Shown: positions 25,559-35,287, numbered from the stretch's first letter. The stretch: 42,580 nt of DNA from Clostridium thermopalmarium DSM 5974 (GCF_002995795.1 NZ_PVXN01000040.1:1-42580); one strand, 5' to 3'. Numbers and translations are program-made. The notes: generated by a model from the sequence alone, not told the origin.

Positions 25559-26503
25559 TTAGACCTCCTGCATCTTAAGCAACATCATATCAAAAACTAA
25601 TACTAAATTAACTTTTCTTTCTATCTTCTCTCTCGTATCGTTTATTATATCAATGATTTTACTTAGTTCTTTAAAAGAATATATATTTGAAAGACCCTTT
25701 ATCTCTTTTATTTTATCAACGTTTATAATAACATCGTATTTTCCCATCTCTTTATAAAGGATAATATCCCTTATATAAGAGATAAAACAATTTAATATTT
25801 CCTCCCACCATTCTTTATACTTGTTGAAAAATTCCTCGTATGTTTTCATTATATACTTTTCTTTCTTATTTAGTAAAACTAATATTTCCATAGTTATATT
25901 TCTAAGATTTTTAAATGTTTCATTTTCTAAAAAAAGCTCACTCCGTCCAGGTATTCCTTCACAAAAGTTTATAACCTGCCTTATCATCTCATTATCTAAA
26001 TCAGGGTACTCTCTTTTAATATACCGTTCCATTTCCTCAAAATTTAATCTTTTAAGTCTATGAATTTGGCATCTAGATTTTATAGTCTCTAGTATAAGTT
26101 CTGAGTTTTGGCAAAGAAGAATTATAGTAACTCCTTTGGGAGGCTCTTCTATGGTCTTTAAGAAAGCGTTTTGAGCTTCTGTTGTCATTTTATCAGCTTC
26201 ATATACTATTACAACTTTTTTATCACCCTCATATGGCTTTTTATTTACTTCTTTTATTATGTCTCTTATGTCATCTACACCTATAGATTTCTTGCTTTTT
26301 TCAATTCTCCACTCTATGATGTCAACGTAAATTCTATCTATCTCTTTCCCTAAAATCTTTAGAGCAGTTCCTTTTGCTATAAGACTTTTTCCAAGTCCAT
26401 CTTCACCTATTATAAGATGAGCATGAGAAAACTTTCCTTGCGCTATAGAGTTTTGTATTTGAGTTTTAATTGCTTCATGTCCTATTATATTTTCAAAGCC
26501 CAT
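25559..26503 (-). CDS. holB: DNA polymerase III delta' subunit
   Basis: 314 residues. The AAA+ core is visible: HAHLIIGEDGLGKSLIAKG (Walker A), KKVVIVYEADKMTTEAQNAF, FLKTIEEPPKGVTIILLCQN and the SRC sensor (IKSRCQIHRL). Delta' is a clamp-loader subunit. The four-cysteine zinc module that normally follows Walker A in bacterial delta' is missing; the protein goes straight from ILGKEIDRIYVDIIEW into SIGVDDIRDI. It starts after AAGGGAGG and is coupled to ricT. Confidence 0.92.
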   Translation of the reverse strand: MGFENIIGHEAIKTQIQNSIAQGKFSHAHLIIGEDGLGKSLIAKGTALKILGKEIDRIYVDIIEWRIEKSKKSIGVDDIRDIIKEVNKKPYEGDKKVVIVYEADKMTTEAQNAFLKTIEEPPKGVTIILLCQNSELILETIKSRCQIHRLKRLNFEEMERYIKREYPDLDNEMIRQVINFCEGIPGRSELFLENETFKNLRNITMEILVLLNKKEKYIMKTYEEFFNKYKEWWEEILNCFISYIRDIILYKEMGKYDVIINVDKIKEIKGLSNIYSFKELSKIIDIINDTREKIERKVNLVLVFDMMLLKMQEV

Positions 26504-26569
26504 CTTATACCTCCCTTTATGCGAACTCTTTATTTTTATCCAAGTTCACATTAACATACTAGTTTATGC

Positions 26570-26902
26570 TTATATTTTTATAAATTGATCTACATCAATT
26601 ACAAATATAGTAGCTCCCCCCACTTCAACCTCAACTGTATAAGGAACATAAATTCCTGTAGATCCAGTTACTGGTGGAGGTGTTGTAACCACCTGATTTC
26701 TTTTTTTACAAACATCTTTTATTATAGATATCACATTATCTACATCCTCTTTTTTAACACCTATCATTAAAGTAGTATTTCCTGACTTTAGAAATCCTCC
26801 TGTGGTGGCAAGCTTAGTGACCCCGTATCCAGCTTCTGTAATTACGTCTGTTAAGTCCTCTGCATAATCGTCTTGAACAACTGCAATTACAAGTTTCACC
26901 AT
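26570..26902 (-). CDS. darA: Cyclic di-AMP receptor DarA (PstA/YaaQ)
   Basis: 110 residues of PII-like fold: MVKLVIAVVQDDYAEDLTDV, the GYGVTKLATTGGFLKSGNTT ligand loop, and TPPPVTG with the long T-loop region. DarA trimers bind c-di-AMP; their downstream target is still unclear. It lies between tmk and holB as in B. subtilis (yaaQ). GGGGGG precedes the ATG. A 189-base gap to tmk suggests its own promoter, but I see no clear one. Confidence 0.95.
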   Translation of the reverse strand: MVKLVIAVVQDDYAEDLTDVITEAGYGVTKLATTGGFLKSGNTTLMIGVKKEDVDNVISIIKDVCKKRNQVVTTPPPVTGSTGIYVPYTVEVEVGGATIFVIDVDQFIKI

Positions 26903-27091
26903 ATATCCCCCCTTAATAATTAAAGTCTAATTTATTTAATCGAATCTTAAATGAATATAAATTTAATACTCATTTAAAGCCCTCATTTGTTATTAATTAA
27001 TTTTATTCTTTACCTTATATTTTAACATATTTATTTCTTATTTCATTAAAAGTTTTTTCTTTACCAAAAAATTCCTTATAATATTAACTTA

Positions 27092-27736
27092 TTATTCCTT
27101 AGTAATAGTATCTAATTTATCCTTTATAAGTCTTCTTACATCTTGAAAAACCAATTCTATTTCCCTATTTGCATCTACTCTTTTTATTCTATTACTATAA
27201 ACTTCTAAAATTTTAAGATAACCCTCTCTTACTTTATTATGGAATTCTAAATTCTCTAGATCTAACCTATTTACTTCCCTTTCCTTATTTTTACCTATTC
27301 TTTCAAGACCTATCTTAGGTTCTATGTCAAGATATATTGTAAGGTCTGGCATATATCCTTCAATAGCAAACTCATTTATTTTCATAACTTCATCCATTCC
27401 TATTCCCCTAGCGTAACCTTGATAGGCAAGAGAAGAATCAATAAATCTATCGCAAATCACAATTTTTCCATCTTCTAAAGCAGGAATTACTTTCTCAGCC
27501 ATATGTTGTCTTCTGGATGCAGCATATAAAAGAGCTTCTGTTCTTTTATCCATAGCTGTATTACTTTTATTTAAAATAACCTCTCTTATCTGCTCTGCTA
27601 TATCTATACCTCCAGGCTCCCTTGTAGATACATATTCAATCTTACTTTTATTTAAATCCTCTTCTATCATCTTTATAATAGTTGACTTTCCAGAACCCTC
27701 TGGCCCCTCTAATGTTACAAATAAACCCTTCTTCAT
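27092..27736 (-). CDS. tmk: Thymidylate kinase
   Basis: 214 residues. P-loop [14 protein letters not shown], the TREPGG motif (DR-binding region), [16 protein letters not shown] and the lid segment ([12 protein letters not shown]) are present. It converts dTMP to dTDP. The start is 10 bases after the decarboxylase-like gene stop, so the two are one unit. Confidence 0.96.
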   Translation of the reverse strand: MKKGLFVTLEGPEGSGKSTIIKMIEEDLNKSKIEYVSTREPGGIDIAEQIREVILNKSNTAMDKRTEALLYAASRRQHMAEKVIPALEDGKIVICDRFIDSSLAYQGYARGIGMDEVMKINEFAIEGYMPDLTIYLDIEPKIGLERIGKNKEREVNRLDLENLEFHNKVREGYLKILEVYSNRIKRVDANREIELVFQDVRRLIKDKLDTITKE

Positions 27737-27746
27737 ATGTTTACCA

Positions 27747-29207
27747 TCACCCTTTTGTTAATTTTACTACCTTAACTTTGATACCATTATCTGTGTTTAT
27801 TATTCCCATCACATCTATTTTGCTTTCTAAGCAATATTCTATAGTTTTTATAGCTTCTTCACTTATTTCTTCTCCAAGAGCTACTATAGGTATTCCCGGC
27901 GGATATGGAATTATGGATTCTGCACATATTTTTCCCTTTGAATCTCTTAGATTAACATATTCTTTATCTTTATCTATTACCTCATATGGTAACATCTTAG
28001 TTTCTGGTATATTATGATTTGACATATTATAATTTATATTATTGCAATCATGTTTTAAAATGTCCATAGGGCAATTCTTGAGAACCTTATACAGTTTTTC
28101 AAACTCATCTTCCGTATTAAAAGGTGAAAAGATAAGTATAACATTTTGATTATCATTCATCTCTGCCTGAATTTTGTTTTTTCTTAAGTATCTTAATAGC
28201 TTTCCCGCATTATAATCTTTTGATAAATTAATTATGTATCTTGATAAGTCCAAATCTCCTTCTATATTATCTAAGTCTTCTCTTCCTAATATATGAATTC
28301 CTTTAATCCTATTTATCTTTTTTCTATACTTGTTTGCTATGTCTATAAGTTTTTTATAGTCATCTTTTCCATATTCCTCAAGATAAAATCTAGCATAGTC
28401 CATAGAGCACATCAACATATATGAAGGACTAGTACTTAAAAATATATTCAAATAAAATTTAACCTTATCTATGTCATCACTATTATTCAAATGGAGATAA
28501 GCTGTTTGTGTAAGGCTTGGAAGCGTCTTATGAGAACTCATTACTACCATATCTGCTCCAAGAGATACTGCACTTTTGGGAAGTTCTTCTGAAACTCCAA
28601 AATGGGCACCATGAGCAGAATCTACTAATACCTTCATTTGTCTTTTCTTAGCTTCTTCTACTATAAACTTTAAATTAGGGCAAACTCCATAATAATTAGG
28701 ATAAGTTATTATAATTCCTTTAGCATCCCTATTTTCATCAAGTACATGCAAAAAATGCTCCTCATCTATAGAAAGAGGAGCATCGTATTTTAAATTAATT
28801 TTATTTTTTATATAAACAGGTTTTAGCTTTCTTAATATAATTCCATTAAATATAGACTTATGGCAATTTCGTTCAACAATAACCTTGTCGCCCTCATTAA
28901 ATGTAGAAAATATCATGGTAAGGTTTCCACTAGTGCTTCCATTCACTAGAAAATATGACCTTTTACTTCCATAAAATTTAGCTAAAGCCTCTTCAGCTTC
29001 TTTTATTATTCCTTCAGCATTGTGAAGATTATCTACTCCTTCAACTTCAGTTATATCCATATCTATAAAATTTTTATATAACTCTCTACCAATTTCAGTT
29101 GAATTGAAACCTATCTTTCCTTTATGTCCTGGCATAGAAAATCTTATGTTATTCTCTTTTATATACTTTAAAACTCCTTCTACAAGGGGTAATTTTGGCA
29201 CTTGCAT
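27747..29207 (-). CDS. Orn/Lys/Arg decarboxylase-family PLP enzyme (YaaO/SpeA type)
   Basis: 486 residues from ATG 29207 (AGGAG close upstream); the longer frame from ATG 29255 would overlap gin further. [33 protein letters not shown] and the PLP-lysine motif [17 protein letters not shown] mark the fold-type-I decarboxylase family. Members make cadaverine or agmatine from lysine or arginine; the substrate is not evident. It lies between gin and tmk as yaaO does in B. subtilis. The start overlaps the end of gin by 28 bases. Confidence 0.9.
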   Translation of the reverse strand: MQVPKLPLVEGVLKYIKENNIRFSMPGHKGKIGFNSTEIGRELYKNFIDMDITEVEGVDNLHNAEGIIKEAEEALAKFYGSKRSYFLVNGSTSGNLTMIFSTFNEGDKVIVERNCHKSIFNGIILRKLKPVYIKNKINLKYDAPLSIDEEHFLHVLDENRDAKGIIITYPNYYGVCPNLKFIVEEAKKRQMKVLVDSAHGAHFGVSEELPKSAVSLGADMVVMSSHKTLPSLTQTAYLHLNNSDDIDKVKFYLNIFLSTSPSYMLMCSMDYARFYLEEYGKDDYKKLIDIANKYRKKINRIKGIHILGREDLDNIEGDLDLSRYIINLSKDYNAGKLLRYLRKNKIQAEMNDNQNVILIFSPFNTEDEFEKLYKVLKNCPMDILKHDCNNINYNMSNHNIPETKMLPYEVIDKDKEYVNLRDSKGKICAESIIPYPPGIPIVALGEEISEEAIKTIEYCLESKIDVMGIINTDNGIKVKVVKLTKG

Positions 29208-29392
29208 TCCTCTCCTCTTATCATATGGTTCACTATATATTTTTTTATACAGCATTTATAATACTCATAAAAATCTGTACCGCTTTCAGCATTAGTTATT
29301 CTATCTTCACAGCTTTTACATATTCCTCTTCCATTTATCATTATACCATCATTTAGAGGCTTTCCACATATAATACATTTTTGTTTTTGCAT
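29180..29392 (-). CDS. gin: Anti-sigma factor Gin (CsfB), sigma-G inhibitor
   Basis: 70 residues with the zinc-binding pattern KCIICGKPLNDGIMINGRGI followed by CKSCE. Gin/CsfB binds and inhibits sigma-G in the forespore, and sigma-E in the mother cell, until it is needed. The two CxxC pairs required for zinc are present; additional Cys occur near the C-terminus (YKCCIKK, ECKC). GAGGGGG precedes the ATG. It heads the yaaO-tmk unit and overlaps the next gene, as csfB does near yaaO in B. subtilis. Confidence 0.88.
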   Translation of the reverse strand: MQKQKCIICGKPLNDGIMINGRGICKSCEDRITNAESGTDFYEYYKCCIKKYIVNHMIRGEECKCQNYPL

Positions 29393-29597
29393 TTTTACCC
29401 CCTCAAAACAATTACTAATATTCGGATTATTGCCCCTTATAGTATATTTTATTCAGTGATCTATATAATCTTATTTTGTCCACAAAATTTTTTTATTTAT
29501 TTTTTAGTAATATTATGGAACTTATTATAAAAATTTAATATTGTCTTTTTTCATAGTTAATATACAAACTGTACATACTAGATTTGAGGTGATAAAT

Positions 29598-30290
29598 ATG
29601 AAATATAAAAATGCAAAAACTACAATATCAGTATTTACAGCTTTACTACTTTCATTAAGTTTATCAGCATGTGGTAATAATCAACAAAGCACAAACCCAC
29701 CACCTACTGGAAGAACAGGACAAAACAATACAGTAAGGAACGGTAGAATGGGAGCTAATCTTAATCCAGATGGTACACTAAATAATAGAGTTACGTATCC
29801 TAATATAGAAAATAACACTACAAGATATAATAATGGATATACTAATAGATACAATACTAATATCATTAATGATACTAGAAATAATAATATTGCAAAGGAA
29901 GGACTACAAGAAAGTACAACAAGAGATGACTCTGGAAGTGATAACATAAATGCATCTAATAATGATATAAAAAGAGCAGCTGCAATAGAACGTGCTGTAA
30001 ATAAAGTTAAAGGTGTTAGAAGTTCCAGGGTAATTGTAAGTGGCAATAGAGCAATTGTTGGTGTAGATATTGGATCAGCTCAAGAAGGTAAAATGACTAC
30101 TGAGTTAAAAAATAATGTTGAAAGAGTCGTAAAAAATGCAGATAAAAGAATTCAAACTGTAGCTGTAAGTGCTGATGCTGATATATTTAAGAGAATTACC
30201 AATATTGGTGAAGGTATAAGAGCAGGAAAGCCATTCTCTCAATTTGGTGCTGAAATAGAAGAAATCTTTAGAAGAATAATTCCTAGATAA
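29598..30290 (+). CDS. YhcN/YlaJ-family sporulation lipoprotein
   Basis: 230 residues from ATG 29598 (GAGGTG at 6 bases). A lipoprotein signal ends at LSLSACGN, with Cys26 as the lipidated residue. A long Asn-rich linker (NPPPTGRTGQNN and similar) precedes the C-terminal domain: RAAAIERAVNKVKGVRSSRV and AIVGVDIGS, which is the YhcN/YlaJ fold. Such proteins are spore-membrane or coat-proximal lipoproteins. A CATACTAG-like element upstream hints at a sporulation sigma factor but is weak. Divergent from gin. Confidence 0.87.
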   Translation: MKYKNAKTTISVFTALLLSLSLSACGNNQQSTNPPPTGRTGQNNTVRNGRMGANLNPDGTLNNRVTYPNIENNTTRYNNGYTNRYNTNIINDTRNNNIAKEGLQESTTRDDSGSDNINASNNDIKRAAAIERAVNKVKGVRSSRVIVSGNRAIVGVDIGSAQEGKMTTELKNNVERVVKNADKRIQTVAVSADADIFKRITNIGEGIRAGKPFSQFGAEIEEIFRRIIPR

Positions 30291-30293
30291 TAA

Positions 30294-30320
30294 AAAAACG
30301 CCAACTTGGCGTTTTTTTAT
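30294..30320. terminator. Bidirectional terminator
   Basis: aaaaacgcc (30294-30302) and ggcgttttt (30308-30316) with a 5-base loop; A and T tracts suit both the lipoprotein gene and the convergent L,D-transpeptidase gene. Confidence 0.9.
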
Positions 30321-32170
30321 TAATTTTGAATAATTACTAATGTTCCTTTTGGTATATATTTATACATCCATTGTATATTAGGAACTGCTACTCTTATACA
30401 TCCATGTGAAGCTTTAGAGCCAAGCTTTTTAGCTTCTGAGGCTATCTCTTGTCCACTTCTTGTGTGAAGAGTACTGTGGAATAAAAAGTTATTATTCCAT
30501 CTAATCCAGTTGTAGCATATTACCGAATTTCCCGTTCCTGTATAGAAATATGGTCCTCTATCTCCTATAACATATGTTCCTGTTGGCGTCGGAGTTGAAT
30601 CTAGTCCTGTAGAACACTCAAAGCTTTTATATAACTTTCCTTCCTTGAATATATAGACCTTTTGCTCACTTAAATCTACCTTAATTGAGTAATCTGTTCT
30701 TGGCTTTATTGTTTTTAACTGAGATTTATAAACATAACCCTTTACTGGCTTTAAGGAATTATAATCAGTTGCTTCTATATAATAAAAGTCACCTACAGTT
30801 TTTAGAATTTTAACTCCTACTGTACTTCCATAAAAATATCCTACATTTTTAGAACTTGCACTTGGCTGTGCTTTAATATAAATACGCTGTGTTTCTCCAG
30901 CATTTCCAACTACTAAAGAACTAACACTTGGAGCTGTAGATCCTGTAGATGATGTAGGTTCCTTGACTTTATATGGATCTCCTACAAGTATTATTTTTTT
31001 TACCTCAGTTATTTTTTCTACTTCTTTGTACTCAATTTCTTCCTTGTCTTCTTCAGAGTTTACATCAAGATTTTGTGTATCATTACTAATGTCTTCTTTA
31101 TCTTCCTCTAAAGCAGCATCATCAGTCGTTGAAACCTCATCTATTTTCCCATCATCTGCTATCTTATTATTAGCAACTTCCTCATTATTAATTTTCTCAT
31201 CACCAACTACTTTGTCATCAATTGTTTTGTCATTACTGATTTCCTTATTATCAACTATTCCATTTTCATCTTTATTATCAACTATTCCATTTTCATCTTT
31301 ATTATCAACTATTCCATTTTCATCTTTTTTGCTTTCACCTTCAACACTGTTTTTATCAGATGCTGCTGAAATATTATTTTTATCTTCTACATTCACTTTG
31401 TCTTGATTTTCTACAGCAGCTTTTTCTTCAATTACTTGTCCATCTTTTTCTTGAGGTTTAATATCTAATTTAGACTTTTCATCATCTTTATCTTCTTTAA
31501 CCTTAGGAACTGCAATCTTTTCTATGCTTTTAATCTTTACCTTCAATAAGTATAGTCCATCTTTGCTGGCTTTCCATGAAAAACTATCCTTATAAGGTGT
31601 AAAGGAAACTAGAGTTTTACCTTGTATAAGATCATCAATACTATAACTATATGAATACTGTTTTCCTTCTTCCTTTTTTACCTCTATGTTTCCTCCTACT
31701 GAATAGTTATTTTGTATACTGCTTAATTTAACGTTGGGCCCTTGTCCATTATCCTTTAAGCAAAGCATCATATCCCCCAAAAAGTTATCATAACCTTTTG
31801 TATTAGCTGGTGTAGCTCCTGCTCTTTTGACCCAAACTGATATACCATATTCCCCTTCTTTTAGCTCAGGAGTAGTTACAGTAAATACCTTTTTACCATC
31901 TTGGGCTGCTGTATATCCATTAGTTATATCCTGCCATATATTGTTTTTTCTATTTACTATCCAGACTCTATACTGAACCTTTCCTGCATAATTTGTAAAT
32001 ATATCAATTGTCTGAGTATCTCCTTCCCTTACAATTGCATATTCAAGGTTTAACCTCTGTATTTTAGGAAGAGATTCTGCAGCATAAGCACTTGTAACCC
32101 CAGTAAATACTGTTATTATTAAAGCTAAAAATATTGTTTTTACCAATGAATAACTTCTCAGTTTTGTCAT
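30320..32170 (-). CDS. Secreted L,D-transpeptidase (YkuD) with SH3-like domain and repetitive acidic linker
   Basis: 616 residues. A signal peptide (about 1-30, ending TSAYA) is followed by a beta-rich region with a YRVWIVNRKNNIWQDIT stretch (about 40-215), a long acidic, low-complexity linker (about 225-395) holding three exact KDENGIVDN-type repeats, an SH3-like domain (about 415-485) and a C-terminal YkuD domain. The catalytic motif SHGCIRV and the upstream His in NNFLFHSTLHT are intact. It makes 3-3 cross-links or attaches proteins in peptidoglycan. The linker probably spans the wall. GGGGGG precedes the ATG. Confidence 0.93.
   Translation of the reverse strand: MTKLRSYSLVKTIFLALIITVFTGVTSAYAAESLPKIQRLNLEYAIVREGDTQTIDIFTNYAGKVQYRVWIVNRKNNIWQDITNGYTAAQDGKKVFTVTTPELKEGEYGISVWVKRAGATPANTKGYDNFLGDMMLCLKDNGQGPNVKLSSIQNNYSVGGNIEVKKEEGKQYSYSYSIDDLIQGKTLVSFTPYKDSFSWKASKDGLYLLKVKIKSIEKIAVPKVKEDKDDEKSKLDIKPQEKDGQVIEEKAAVENQDKVNVEDKNNISAASDKNSVEGESKKDENGIVDNKDENGIVDNKDENGIVDNKEISNDKTIDDKVVGDEKINNEEVANNKIADDGKIDEVSTTDDAALEEDKEDISNDTQNLDVNSEEDKEEIEYKEVEKITEVKKIILVGDPYKVKEPTSSTGSTAPSVSSLVVGNAGETQRIYIKAQPSASSKNVGYFYGSTVGVKILKTVGDFYYIEATDYNSLKPVKGYVYKSQLKTIKPRTDYSIKVDLSEQKVYIFKEGKLYKSFECSTGLDSTPTPTGTYVIGDRGPYFYTGTGNSVICYNWIRWNNNFLFHSTLHTRSGQEIASEAKKLGSKASHGCIRVAVPNIQWMYKYIPKGTLVIIQN
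31245..31325. repeat. Three perfect 27-bp tandem repeats in the L,D-transpeptidase linker
   Basis: Units 31245-31271, 31272-31298 and 31299-31325 are identical and in frame (9 residues each, containing DENGIVDN). Perfect identity suggests recent or ongoing copy-number change, which would only lengthen or shorten the linker. Confidence 0.95.
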
Positions 32171-32313
32171 ACTTTACCCCCCTTTTATTTCCAATTTGTT
32201 CCAACAACTTATTCTTCTATTATACGATTTCTATATATGTTTTTCAATAGTTATATATATTTTCTTTGCAAGGGCATACTAATAAATGATATTCTACAAA
32301 AGGAGGAAATTTT

Positions 32314-33477
32314 ATGAAAGAAGAGATTATAAAACACTTAACCTTAATAGAGGAAGATATCTGTGATATAGCTAAATATCTATATGATTACCCAGAAGAT
32401 AGTTTCTGTGAACATAAAGCTTACGAGTACTTAACTAATATTCTTAAAAATAATGACTTTAAAATAGAAGAAAATTATTTAGATATGCCTACAGCTTTTA
32501 TGGCTCAATATGGTGAAGGTCATCCAAAGATTTGTTACATATGTGAATATGACTGCATATGTAGAGATGGTCATATTTTAGGAACCAACTTAGTACCAGC
32601 AATGTCTATAGGTGCAGCTCTTGGACTTTCAAAGATTATACCTAAAACTCATGGCTCTGTAGTTGTAATAGGATGTCCCGGAGAATTTTTAAGCGGTTCC
32701 AAGGTAGTAATGGCAAAGCAAGGTGTCTTTAATGATATAGATGCCGTTTTAATGGTTCAGCCTAATGTAATTAATGCTAATTGTTATACTTCTCCTGCTG
32801 TACTTCCAGTTAAAATTACATATCGTTGTAATAAAGCTTCTGGATGTACTGAAAATAATGCTTACTCTGCTTTTGATGCGTGTCTTTTTACCTTGAATTC
32901 TATAAACACTATAGTAAAGGGATATTCTAAGGAATGTTCTATTGACAGAATAAGCATAAATGGAGATTTAGCTCCAAATGTATTAACTAACAATATAGAA
33001 AGCAGCTTTACCATTAAAGCTCCAAATCTTACTTTAGCAGAAGAGATTAAAAGCAAGCTTGAAAAACTTGCCTATGGATTAAAGGACTTAATGAATATAG
33101 ATTCACAAGTATCACTTGCAGGAGCTCCTTATGAAAATCTTATATCAAACAAAACCTTGTGCAGACTATTTTCTCACAACTTAAAAGAGCAAGGTATTAT
33201 AGAGCTAGATGATGAAGTAAATGTTCCACATGGATTAAGTCTTGGAAATGTAAGCCACATCGTTCCAACTCTCAGGTTTCTTATAAAGATTACAGAAGAT
33301 GACTCCATTAAATTTGCATCACAAGAGTTTGCAAAGGCTACTTTATCTTCCTTTGCCAAAGAAAAAATGATGTCTGCTATTAAAGCTCTTGCATTTACAG
33401 GTCTTGATTTGATGAGCCAAGAAGCTTTAATTTCCGAGGCAAAGCTTGAACTTAGTCAGTATAATAAAAAACACTAG
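32314..33477 (+). CDS. M20-family (AbgB/amidohydrolase-like) protein with altered metal site
   Basis: 387 residues. The fold is recognisable from YICEYDCICRDGHILGTNLV, VVVIGCPGEFLSGSKVVM and LGNVSHIVPTL, equivalent to the YDALP...GHACGH, GTPAEE and GNVSH...P motifs of M20D amidohydrolases. The usual ligands are changed: GHACGH reads GHILGT (Cys and His lost), EE reads EF, and the HP His reads QP; the final GNVSH His is kept. It may bind metal differently or be non-catalytic. It has good AGGAGG before the ATG and stands alone, divergent from the L,D-transpeptidase. Confidence 0.85.
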   Translation: MKEEIIKHLTLIEEDICDIAKYLYDYPEDSFCEHKAYEYLTNILKNNDFKIEENYLDMPTAFMAQYGEGHPKICYICEYDCICRDGHILGTNLVPAMSIGAALGLSKIIPKTHGSVVVIGCPGEFLSGSKVVMAKQGVFNDIDAVLMVQPNVINANCYTSPAVLPVKITYRCNKASGCTENNAYSAFDACLFTLNSINTIVKGYSKECSIDRISINGDLAPNVLTNNIESSFTIKAPNLTLAEEIKSKLEKLAYGLKDLMNIDSQVSLAGAPYENLISNKTLCRLFSHNLKEQGIIELDDEVNVPHGLSLGNVSHIVPTLRFLIKITEDDSIKFASQEFAKATLSSFAKEKMMSAIKALAFTGLDLMSQEALISEAKLELSQYNKKH

Positions 33478-33502
33478 GGAATAGACCTAGTGTTTTAAAA
33501 TA
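33468..33502. terminator. Terminator at the end of the M20-like gene
   Basis: aaaacactagg (33468-33478) and cctagtgtttt (33486-33496) form an 11-bp stem that overlaps the stop codon. A/T flanks on both sides allow it to serve the convergent gene too. Confidence 0.88.
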
Positions 33503-33986
33503 CCTGTTTTGTTCTTAACCAGTTTAATCTGCTAATAAGCTTATAACTTGGCTCAAAATAAAATCTAACTTTCATACGGCCGTTATCATATAAACACATA
33601 TATAAATCATTAGCTACATTTAAACAGCTGTATTTTCTACAAAAAATAGTTTTGAACCTTGAAATAATTTTGCCCATATTTTCTAAAGACTGTATATCCT
33701 TTATCTTTATACTCTCCATTACTTCTTGTCTTGAATCTTTAATCTTATATATTATTAGTTCATCTTGAATTATAGAGTATTTATACTTTATACTATATTT
33801 GTTTATATGCATTATTATCAATAATGATATCATACATACTAACAATATGATAAAATATGTACTAAATTCATTTTTGCAAATTTGTCTCTTTTCAATTACA
33901 CATGACGTTATTATAGAAACAGCTAGCAAAATAATTATTGTAAGTATAGTTGGAATCTTTTTTCTTACTACTGTTTCCTTATACAT
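33495..33986 (-). CDS. Membrane protein with PH-like C-terminal domain, unknown function
   Basis: 163 residues. Two membrane helices (about 12-31 and 43-61) precede a soluble C-terminal part beginning YSIKYKYSIIQDELIIYKIK, which resembles bacterial PH-like domains. GGAGG precedes the ATG. It is single, convergent with the M20-like gene; its stop lies within the shared terminator. I recognise no specific family. Confidence 0.65.
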   Translation of the reverse strand: MYKETVVRKKIPTILTIIILLAVSIITSCVIEKRQICKNEFSTYFIILLVCMISLLIIMHINKYSIKYKYSIIQDELIIYKIKDSRQEVMESIKIKDIQSLENMGKIISRFKTIFCRKYSCLNVANDLYMCLYDNGRMKVRFYFEPSYKLISRLNWLRTKQVF

Positions 33987-34221
33987 TTTATATTATCCTC
34001 CACTATTTTTAATAGTCCAATACAAATTATACTTCTTTTTATAATCCTTCTCAACCCTTTTAGTCCTTTTATCTATCTATTTAAGTTTATTTAACTAAAT
34101 TTTTACGGATTATATATAATAAGATATGATATTTTATATCCTTACTTATTACTTTCTTTATATTTCTAAATAGTAAGTATATTCAGTCAAGATAAAACTC
34201 TTCTTAAAACTTCGTTTTATC

Positions 34222-34250
34222 TTTAGAAATACTTTTTACTAAGTTATAAT
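34222..34250 (+). promoter_or_regulatory. Candidate corA promoter
   Basis: TTTAGA (34222-34227), 17-base spacer, perfect TATAAT (34245-34250), about 33 bases before the start codon. The rest of the 33987-34282 gap shows no Mg2+ riboswitch or other structure that I can recognise. Confidence 0.6.
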
Positions 34251-34282
34251 ATAAATATATATACTGGAAAGGATTGAGTCTT

Positions 34283-35233
34283 ATGATTTGTATATATAAA
34301 ACTGTAAGTGAAGTAAATACTACATTGCAAGAGCTTGATACTGTTGAGCCTGGGTGCTGGATCAATATGGTATCTCCTTCTGAGCAAGAAATATTACTAA
34401 TATCTAAAAAAACTGGAGTATCGCCTCAATTTTTAAATGCAGCCCTAGACGAAGAAGAAACATCCCGTATAGATGTTGAAGATAATAATCTGCTTTTTAT
34501 AGTAGACATACCTTTCACAGAGATGGAGGAAAACTCTTTAACTTACGATACATATCCTCTTGCTATAATACATAGTGAAAATGCTATTATAACCGTATGT
34601 TTAAAAAATAGTAAATTATTAACAGACTTTGTTGATGGGAACATACGCTCTTTTTATACCTTTAAGCGTTCTAGATTCACTCTTCAGATTCTTTATAAAG
34701 TATCTAGTTACTTTTTGCTCTGTCTTCGTCAAATTGGTAAAAAGAGTTTAATGATTCAAAAAAAGTTGCATAAATCTATGAGCAACAAAGTACTTATGCA
34801 GTTGCTTTCTCTACAAAATTCTCTTGTATATTTTTCCACTTCCCTCAAAGCCAATGAGATAACTTTAGAGAAAATGTTAAAGCTTGAAGTTATGCAAAAA
34901 TATGAAGAAGATAGAGATATACTGGAAGATGTAATAATTGAAAATAAACAAGCTATAGAAATGACAGGAATATACACCAATATCTTAACTGCAACCATGG
35001 ATGCTTCAGCTAATATAATTTCCAACAACTTGAACCTAGTTATGAAGCTCCTTGCCTCTATAACCATAGTTATGTCTATACCTGATATATATTCAGGTAT
35101 ATTCGGTATGAACGTTACGGGACTTCCTTGGTCTTCAGCTCCTGACGGCCCAGGGTTTGCTATTTCACTAGGCTTAATCATTGTCAGCATTATTGCAAGT
35201 ATTATCATACTTAATAGAAAAGGAATGTTTTAA
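34283..35233 (+). CDS. CorA-family divalent metal ion transporter
   Basis: 316 residues from ATG 34283 (AAAGGA at 9 bases; the TTG at 34274 touches it). A long cytoplasmic domain leads to two C-terminal membrane helices, with the signature GMN in SGIFGMNVTGLPW. Transports Mg2+, Co2+ or related ions as a pentamer. Subfamily (CorA, ZntB or CmaX-like) is not certain. It stands alone. Confidence 0.9.
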   Translation: MICIYKTVSEVNTTLQELDTVEPGCWINMVSPSEQEILLISKKTGVSPQFLNAALDEEETSRIDVEDNNLLFIVDIPFTEMEENSLTYDTYPLAIIHSENAIITVCLKNSKLLTDFVDGNIRSFYTFKRSRFTLQILYKVSSYFLLCLRQIGKKSLMIQKKLHKSMSNKVLMQLLSLQNSLVYFSTSLKANEITLEKMLKLEVMQKYEEDRDILEDVIIENKQAIEMTGIYTNILTATMDASANIISNNLNLVMKLLASITIVMSIPDIYSGIFGMNVTGLPWSSAPDGPGFAISLGLIIVSIIASIIILNRKGMF

Positions 35234-35287
35234 CATCACTTATGGGATTTGCATTTAGAAAAGCTTAACTTCGCGGAAAATGGAGGA

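Noticed and set aside
29180-29255. Overlap of gin with the decarboxylase frame as a frameshift or fusion
   Set aside because: Both proteins are full-length with their own ribosome-binding sites; the internal ATG at 29207 explains a normal short overlap.
29476-29484. TTGTCCACA, one mismatch from a DnaA box, upstream of the lipoprotein gene
   Set aside because: It is a single isolated site with no partners; not evidence of DnaA control.
30963-31406. 147-codon plus-strand ORF opposite the L,D-transpeptidase
   Set aside because: It is a Ser/Leu-rich mirror of the acidic linker repeats with no ribosome-binding site; an antisense shadow.
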